Assembly: GCA_942486035.1 (NCBI GenBank)
Contig: CALNXK010000023.1
Location: forward strand, 1,782,001 to 1,846,000
DNA length: 64,000 nucleotides
Source: Porites lobata
Lineage: Eukaryota; Cnidaria; Anthozoa; Scleractinia; Poritidae
Direction: 5' to 3'
Of the stretch, positions 53,101 through 62,100 are shown piece by piece. A program made the position numbers and the translations under genes. Within the stretch, counting starts at the first letter, position 1; every line of letters begins with the position of its first letter. The notes under the pieces were generated by a model. That model had not been told where the DNA came from and searched no databases. It saw only the letters and a list, made by a program, of their open reading frames with translations.

Positions 53101-56100
53101 GGACACGTTGAAGCTTCAACTCTTCCAAGTCTTCTGTCCATCTGCAGAAATACAGATAAAACTTCACCCAATCACCAAGCGCGTAAGTAAAATATTGTGT
53201 ACGGTATCACATTCAAATAGAAGCTTAAGTGTACGTTATTCAATTTAACCAGGTACTTAAAAAATAACACTCTTTTTCTACACTAAAAATCTTTGATCCT
53301 ATACCTAAGCTGAGACTTTGGATACTTCTTAAAACGTTAACCACACCAGGCAGGTAGCTACACCACACCCTCCAGAGAGTCATACAGCTATATCGCCAAT
53401 ACAGGACTCTTGTCTCTCCACCCGGATTTAATCAAAGCATTTGGTGATTCGCCTACTAATTTAGCTGATAAATAAAGACTTTCACGAACTCTTTACCTAA
53501 CTTTCTCCGACCCCAGACCAGAGATAAGCTTGTCCGCGGCTATTAGTCGCCTTTCCATAATCTCCGCTTCTTCCTGCAGGCTTGCTCTCTCCCGCATGGC
53601 AGCGTCGTATTTCTCACCCAGATTCTTCAATTCTTCATCCAAAGCCCTCACTTCTTTCTCGATCTTCTCAAGTTCACGTTTACTGAGGTGATAATTTCTC
53701 TCCAACCTTGCCACCTTCAAAGAATAACCACACAGCCAATCAGAAGCACGCTCACCAAATTCCAGAATAAGAACTACCATATTTCCTCGAATAAGCGCCC
53801 CCCGACGAAGCGCCCACCCCCTAAGCCAAAATATCACTGAACAAGTGCCCCTCTCTAATACGCGCCCCCGCCCTTCCCCCTTCACTGTCTTCAATAGTAG
53901 GGATACAAGGAAAACCTGTTTCTATTGCCACTATGTGTTACCTTTTAAGTTTCAACTACAACATTCATATTGATACATCTGTGTATAAAGTGTACAATGG
54001 AACTACGGTACGCTTGACAACCAACGATTGTTTTTTAGCAACGAAAGACCTTAATATTGAATTAACGCTGGCGAGGATAAAGATGTAGTTTTTGTTTTTC
54101 TATTTAATATTTAGCCAAAATAAAGCAACAGTTTGTTGACGGGAAAACTTAATAAGCGCGCCGCCCCCTTCGATTAAACGCTCTCCTGCCCTCTACCAAT
54201 ACACGCCTCTCCTATCAGCCGCAATTTTATTAAGCGTCCCGGGCGCTTATTCGAGGAACTACGATAGTTTGATTCTAAATTGGAGTGTAAAGATGAGATT
54301 TGGGAGTGTTACCATAGGGTTAAAGCCGCTGAACAGTATTTTTCTCGTTTCTACGCACGATAACTCTATCTTCCGAGTTCGCGTATGAAGAACCTTTAGC
54401 GCAGCCACTGAAATGCGTTTCTGTAAAGCTACGTGCAAACGGACGCAACAACTTCCAAAATTGTTCGTAGCTAAAAGTTTGACCGGGTTTCAAACTTTAA
54501 TTTGCGCAACTACTCTCAACAACATGCAACAGCGTGTGCAAACAGACGCAAGATGTAACATCCGACAATATTACGTCCGTTTGCATTGTGGGGTTTACAA
54601 ACTGCGAAAAGTGGAGGAATTTGAGCTCCTTGGCCCCGTGTCTTGCCCTATGTAGCTCACAAGCTCCCTATACTGAGTTAAGAGAATGAAATTGCTCGCA
54701 CTCTACCTACTCAGTCTAGCTATTCTAAAGCCAGTCACCCACCTTTTCTCTCTTGGGTTTTATCTCTCTAGCAACAGAGCAGTATCCCATAACAGCGATC
54801 ACGAACTTGAGTAAACCAGCTCCTGCTCTGCTGACTTCCCTCATCTCCTCCACAGTAATGTTCATCTCCTTCAACATCTCTCTGCACCGCTTCACCTGGG
54901 AAAGAGATGGGACAAGCAAAATAATTGGTTTGATACAGAAAACGTCATTGGTCAGTAATTTTTTTAGCTCTAAACTAAATATAACGCGATGAAGAATGAT
55001 ACATTCAAATTGATTGTTGTAGTGGACGAGGTAAGTGTAAGTGTCACGTGGTGATAGCGTCCTTAAGCAACTAAAGCATCATTCACACCAAAGTTTAAAC
55101 AAAAGTATTTAAACAGGGTTTACATTTGTTTTCGTTATAAAAGCTGCCTACTGTACTGTTTTCGACTGCAAATAAGTGCAACTGGGTGTTGTGTTAAAGC
55201 TCATTTGAATTCTGTGTAAAAGCCTGTGTTCCAGTTTTCTGTTAATGTTTTTCATTTTTAAAACCTAGTTTAATCAAACATGTTTAGCAGGTTTGAATAG
55301 GGCAAATGCTATTGACTTCTACTGTGGTGCTGCTCACTGAGTCTTGTAGTTTTAAGTCCTATTCTCCTTTACTACTTAGAACGATCGAAGAGGGCTGACG
55401 CGTTCGTTCCAGACAGATAGTTAGTTAGTTTGATATGACCTCTCGGTGTAGCTTTGTTTCCATATAATCGTCCGTATAGTCCCCACCATACCAAAATATC
55501 GAGGCGAACGAGACACGATTATATGGAAACCTTAAAATTATCTACTCCTTCAACGAAAGCTTTCATTTGCACACTCACTGCACTGAAAGGCCTACACACA
55601 GTACCTGCGCTGTAGTGATTCCATCAACGTCCATTTCTGTCAAAGACTTGAGGAAGTTTGCTTCTGACATCATCCCTTTGGCTTGTTTCCATGACACTTC
55701 CTTATAGCCGCGCATCACTACAATGCACTCGGACACCATCTGCACTGCACGCGGGGGTTTGGCAAACGATCTGCGCGAGAAAATGAGGGGAAAGATTAGT
55801 CACAGGGTTACTGTAACCAGGCTAAAAAATTTTGAGTAGTGCTCAAGCATCACGTTTACAGCAAAAGAGAAAGGCAAACGACAGAGATGACCATACGATT
55901 ACTGATACTTCATGAACTTTTTCATGGATGAGACAACACTCATCGTGACGCTGCAAAAAGCATGGGCATTAAATGGCTTGAAGTAACTACTCACGAGGTC
56001 ATCCCTGCCTTAAAGGAGCTGTGTCACGAACTTTATCGAAATTCAAACAATGGGATCTGCCACTAAGGGCCAATGAAACTTAAGAAATTACTCAGTTTAG

Positions 56101-59100
56101 GGTCTGTTTGCACGGACATTGGGGACCCCAGGTAAGTGAGGCAACCCGCTTAGGTGGGGTAACCCGTCTGTTCATACAATCTCTCATATGGTCACCCCAC
56201 CTATCATGCAAACGCGATCAAATTGATGAGAGATTGTATGGACAGGCGGGCTACCCCACCTAAGCGGGCTGCCTCTCCTACCTGGGGTCCCCAACCTCCA
56301 TGTAAACAGGCCCTATACTGAGCAACTTTTTAAGTCTTTTTGCGAGTAAGGACGCGTAATTGGGATTATTGGCAATATAAACTAGACAGCCGTGACGTCA
56401 CAGCCACTTTAAGCCGTTTGCCAAAAACGTGAGGCTAAATATTTTTATTAATTTACGCCTGAGAAATGTAAGATTACGTACAGAATTGCCTTCATTAAGA
56501 GAATTATCGTTTTTCTCGCGATGTGGTCGCCATCTTGTTATCCGTGGGACGATCTGTTACTTAATAAGAAATTCAAGGGGTTCGCATGAGATGGTTTTTT
56601 TGCGGTCAGCAAGGTTTGCATCAGTCTCTAGCTTGCGTAAAACAGCTTATAGGAACGTTGTTAAACAAGGATTCTACACCAACAGACATTTGAGCACGAC
56701 AAAGGATTTCACTGGAAGGTTCTTTTTAAAAAAATGCCATCTTGCGCAGGAGCATTTTTTCTTAAAATATTTGATCAACATCAGATATCCACGTAGGAGC
56801 AAGTTACCAACACCTTACACGCAGAGATTGTCAGCGAAATACTTGATGGAAGGGTGGAGTTACCATCTGTTCAGTACCTGATTTCAGTGACATCAGACTT
56901 CTCTAGATCCTGTAAAGCCAGTTTTGCTTCCTCTAACGCCGGAAGTGCCAACGCAAGAGCTTCTTCCGCTTCCGTTTTCTCTACGACAATTTCCTTGTTC
57001 TGTTCAGCGATCTCTTCTTTCTTGCCTACAGCCATGGCTTTTTTCTCATTAGCTAGCTCAGTGGCGCGCTGAATTTCCACCAACAGTTTCTCGCAGGCTT
57101 CGCTCTTTTCAGTAACGGCTACTTTTTGAATTTCCAACTTTTCGTTGAGTTCTTTAAGTTGCTCACTGGCTGCCAAAAGTTTGCTGAGACCGCCATCAAG
57201 ACGATGACACTAAAAAAAAAGAGAGAAAGAGAAATGAGAACGTTGACCCAACCAACTTGACCTAACATTTGCGTCGCTGAACATTTTTTGTGAGGCTAAC
57301 AAATGGACAACCCCTTTCAGGATGAAACGCTGGTAGCAATTTGTCATAAAGCATGGTAAAAGAATGTGTACCTCCGATGTCCCTCAAAATGTCAAAATGT
57401 ATATCATGATTCGGCCTCTCAATGGGTTCCTGCAGACATGGTTTGTGACGCGCGTTTTCCATCAAATCGTAGGTTGTTCAACAAAATCGTCAGATATTGT
57501 CAATTGTTTTGCACGGTAACGTAACTAGCGAGCTCAAACAACCACGACGACGACAAAGAAGACAAGAAAATAATCAACAACGGAACAGGTTTAATAAGCA
57601 AAACAGACACTCTGAACTTTAGCACACCTTTTGGCAGAACTCTTTGCCATCACCGCACGATTTACGTTGTCAAACTTGATTTGAACAGGGAATGCGCTTA
57701 TCGCTTTAATCTCTAAGATCGTCGTTTCATCCATAGCGATCGTCGCGACTTGGGCTTGAGAAAGTGCGAACATTATGCATACTTGATCAAAGGGCACAGA
57801 CGGGAAACATCATGATGAAATAACTTACTTGTTCCAAAACAAATTTATCTTTCTCTTCCAGTAACTTGTTGTATGTGTTGATAAAATCCAGATAGTTCTT
57901 GGGCGTAGTGTAGTTCACTCTCCTCAGCTTTTGAAGAAACGTTTTACTGAACACTCCAACGGTTTGATGTACGTACACCACGTGGTTAACGACACTCTCA
58001 CGGTGTTCATCAGGAATTTTGTCATTCTAGAAAAAAAATGCTCCAATAAATAAATAATATTGGACAATATTTCATTTAGCCTGGGTGGCAGGCTTTCAAA
58101 CTGGAAAATGAATGGGAAAATTCGGGCGTGCAAGGACGCGAAGGGGATCATGCGCGTGTTAGCGCGCTCGAACTCTGCATTCCCCTTCGAATGCCGACGA
58201 CGCAGGCCATATGACATTGTATCCTTAGGACATACGCAACAAACTCAAACTATTAACGTATCTAAAGTTAACTCTACCCTTTGTCCGATTCGGATCTAAG
58301 AACTTAAAGTTGAATTCTGTACGGTACCGTCTCTGTTTTTAGGGTTAAAACTGTGTTGAATTTGTCTGCTGTCCTGAGTGAAAGAGTTTAAATAGGTGGG
58401 CATCACCAAGTACTGTACGCCACAACTGTTCAAGTTACAAACGAGGCACAGCGAAACACCAGTCAGTACACACACGAAGAGACTATCATAAAATTTATTA
58501 TAGTCTCGGCGTGTGTGTACTGACTTAATGTGTAGTCTCACTTAATGTGTAACTTGTAGTTATTCTAGTTGAACGAGCAGTTTCCAAAATCGCGCGCCTT
58601 CAAGGAGGTACAAGCTAGCTGAGTGAAAACTTCGCGTGAGTCAAAATAAGGAAAAACTTACGTTTTCTCCCAAAAACACCGAAGCAACGGCGTGCAAAGC
58701 TTGTTGCGGCCAAGCTGTAAACCAGTCAATGATGCAGTTATTGACGAGACCTGGGAAGTTTCGGCAGCGAGTCCTTAGGGTCTCTCCCACAGGCGACATG
58801 GCCAGCACGATGTGAAGATTATTGGCGCATTTGTTAACAAAGTATTGCCAGATAGATTCCCGTGCGGGTGGCACTCCTACTTTGTTTGCTTCGTCTCGAA
58901 CCTGTGAAGGGGAGGACACGAGTTTAACGACGGACACGAGTTTAACGACAACACTGTATCAAATCATTAACCCTTTAAGTCCCAATAGTGCTCAAAATCA
59001 ATTTTCTCCTAACGATATCTATAGACTATCATGAGCAAAGTCTATGAGAATTAACAAAATGATCACAAAGAGAAAAATATTTGATCTTTTACCAAATTCT

Positions 59101-62100
59101 CTCAACTAATTCTTCAAGGAAATGTATGGAGATCAGTTTGGAGAATTTGTATGTGGATATTGGGACTTAAAGGGTTAATACAGTAAGCCAACTGATAACC
59201 GGGAAGTAAAGAAACCTATCAGACCAGCAAAGAGACTTCATCGATAAAGGTTTAGCTGTTCTAAAGTCGACAAAGTACAAAATAATTTTCGCAACTTGTC
59301 AGGATCACAATCTCCCCCACGCCCTTCAGGGTTCTCGCTATTTAATGTCTAAGAGGGTCTAGGATGTATAAGTAGGTAACTGAGTGCTGTATAGGCAATA
59401 TCAGGCTTTCACTCTCTCACTTTACCCTTTATCCCCACAAAGTAGACGGCTCAAACATCCAAGTAGCCGGTATTTTTAGCCGGTTGCTCGCACTTAAGGA
59501 GAACCCTGGGTGGGGGGTGGGGCCTTATGCAGACCCCATTAATTGTCCTTACTTACCTGTCCGATAATTCCTTCTTTTTCGTCATCGGGGAAAAGCGCGG
59601 GAACCATTCCTGACGTCAGCATGTTGTTGATGAGTTCAAGGAAACCTGAAAGCAAATACAATAGAAACTACTGTAAGATCGATCTAGTGGGGAAAAATAC
59701 CAGATTTTACCATAACCTGAAAAAGCCGAAGTAGAAAGTGTATTCAGATAATTTCCATGTGGTTGCCGGCCATTTCCATACACAAAGTCATTTCGCTGAA
59801 CGGCGTAGTCGATTGCCTGCTACACTTTAAAACTGATTCCTCCAAACTGATTCTACTCTCCCCTCACATAGCGCAGTTTCTGGGCAACAGCTGAGAAGAG
59901 GACGCGAGCTGCCCAAAAGAAGCTAAAGGCAAGAGCAGAAAAAACGGCGAAACCATAGTGTTACAATAAAACTAACGCTTTTGCTGCTTACATTACATCT
60001 AAGGGCCTATTTACATGGAGGTGGAGGACCCCAGATAGGTTAGGTAACATGCGGCGGGTTACCCCACCTATCCATGTAAACGTGATCAAATTTAAAAGAG
60101 AGATTATGTGGACAGGCGGGTTCCCCACCTAAGCGGGTTACCTCACCTACCTGGGCTCCCCTACTTCCATGTAAACAGGCCCTAATACTGCAGTGGTACA
60201 GCAAGTCAAAAGCCAACTGCTAGCCGCACCTCGTCCTGAAGTATTTGACAAAACTACGTGCGACGTCAAATACGTCAGCTACATTACCTTCCTGTGCTAC
60301 ATGAGCATCAGTGAACAGGAAAACCATTTTCTTGTTTTCCAGCCCTAGTTTTGAATAAAGTCCTTTCAGGTCCTCTCTGAAAGCGTTCTCGTCATAACCA
60401 CGGGTGAGCGTGATCTCAAACACCTCGCACCCTGCAGAAAAGGCGCCCAGCCTGGTGAGGGACTGTTTCCCACTGCCTCCTACTCCTACCAGCAGGGCGT
60501 GACCTTTTTCCATGCGGATCACGCGGTGTACACGCGTCAAATGCTCAATGGCGTCATCAAAGAGAACAAGATTCATGGGCACGTGGTCCATGTTGTATTC
60601 CTCTAGGATCTGTAATTGAAGATAAAACAGAATGGTTTATTGCCAGAAGTTTCTGTAGAAACTTCTAAAAATGTCCCTGTGCGAATAGTGTCATGATACC
60701 TCTCTTTGAGATAGGAACTGGCAGTTAAACCTTTAATACAGACTAAAACAGGACAGAGCCAAGTGTCCACAGAACAGAAGTGTCCGTATCATAGGAGATG
60801 GGATTGTACGAAGTTTGGCTTCGTCAGGACCAAATGAAGAGGATCAACTGTGGCAACAGAGTGGCGAGCAACTTCCTCTATTCCAAAGCTCTCTAGGGTT
60901 CGCTCTTGTACGGTCTCCGATCGCACGCCACATCAAACAACACCTTTGTATCTGCCGTTTGAAATCTGCTCCAGAGGAATTAACTTACGCTGCGTGCTAA
61001 AGATCTGATAGGTGGAAATCAACAAGAGCAAACCCACACGTCCAGCCGTCTTTTCGGGGGACGAGCGCGAGTATATTTCCCGAAAAGCGGCTGGTAGTCG
61101 AGCCTAAAAAAGTCAAGAACAAGAAGCCAATAATGAGAACAAGTCCACCCTAACCTCATCAAACACAGCCTTAGCAGCTTCATAATCCACAATGTCTTCG
61201 TACAAACGTGGGTCTTCAGTTAATGCGTTACGATAATCCCCAAACAGTATCGGCTCTCTGTTGACTAAGTCCAGGTGGTTTGTAAAGTTCTGCTCGACCA
61301 GCTCGTTGACGTAACCCTGAGAAATGAGAGTAAAGCATATAATATAGTTTGGTAAACAGAAAATACCTTAGGGGTAAACTAAAAAGAATTAAGGATGGTT
61401 TAGAAAGGGGGAGATAAGCAAAGATTAACATTGGTTAGCATAGATTACAATCGACAAAATTGTAAAACTCATGCTACACGTTTATACGGCACCTTATACG
61501 TTTCTGGGAAACTGCCCACCTACCCCTCCCTTATGCCAACATTAACACGTACTCTTAATTAGGTCAAAATGTTGGCTTAGGGGACGGGTAGGTAGGAAGT
61601 TTCCCAGAAACGTATGAGGATCCCGAATTTTCGACAGTTAAAAATTCGTGCGTTTAGGTGTGCTCTTCACACCCTAACCCTACGAAATTTTTAACGAATA
61701 GCCGTGAAAAATTTGAACACCAAAATAGAGTTGAAACTTTTTAGCCACTACGCTGTACGGTCAAAAATTTTTCTGGTGGAATGGCAAAGCCGTTTTAAGC
61801 GAAGGCGTGGTTGCATATCGATGTTGGTAACTCAGTTGGGAGACGCCACTTTGGATTTGCCAAAGCAGCGCTCAAAACTGTAATCTATTTCGGCAGCTCC
61901 GTGTGAACAGTGGGAAAATATTGAACGGTTTTGGTGAACGAACCGTCCTATCAAATTTTCCAGCGGGTCGGAAATTCGTCCGGTGAACGTAGCCTTTATA
62001 TGCGAAATGTTGTATATGCGAAATAACCTTCACCTTGCGCTACATTTTTAAGCCAATCACAAAACGACATTTGACGAGAAACTTGTCTTTTGTAACAGGG

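Noticed and set aside
56429..56881. 150-codon plus-strand open frame
   Set aside because: Lies within a dynein intron and ends overlapping exon w8 on the other strand. The sequence is basic and low in domain-like features, and no family is recognised. Probably chance or decayed transposon.
57262..57797. Two minus-strand open frames in the intron between dynein exons w7 and w8
   Set aside because: They interrupt a dynein frame that joins perfectly without them and show no dynein or other family motif.
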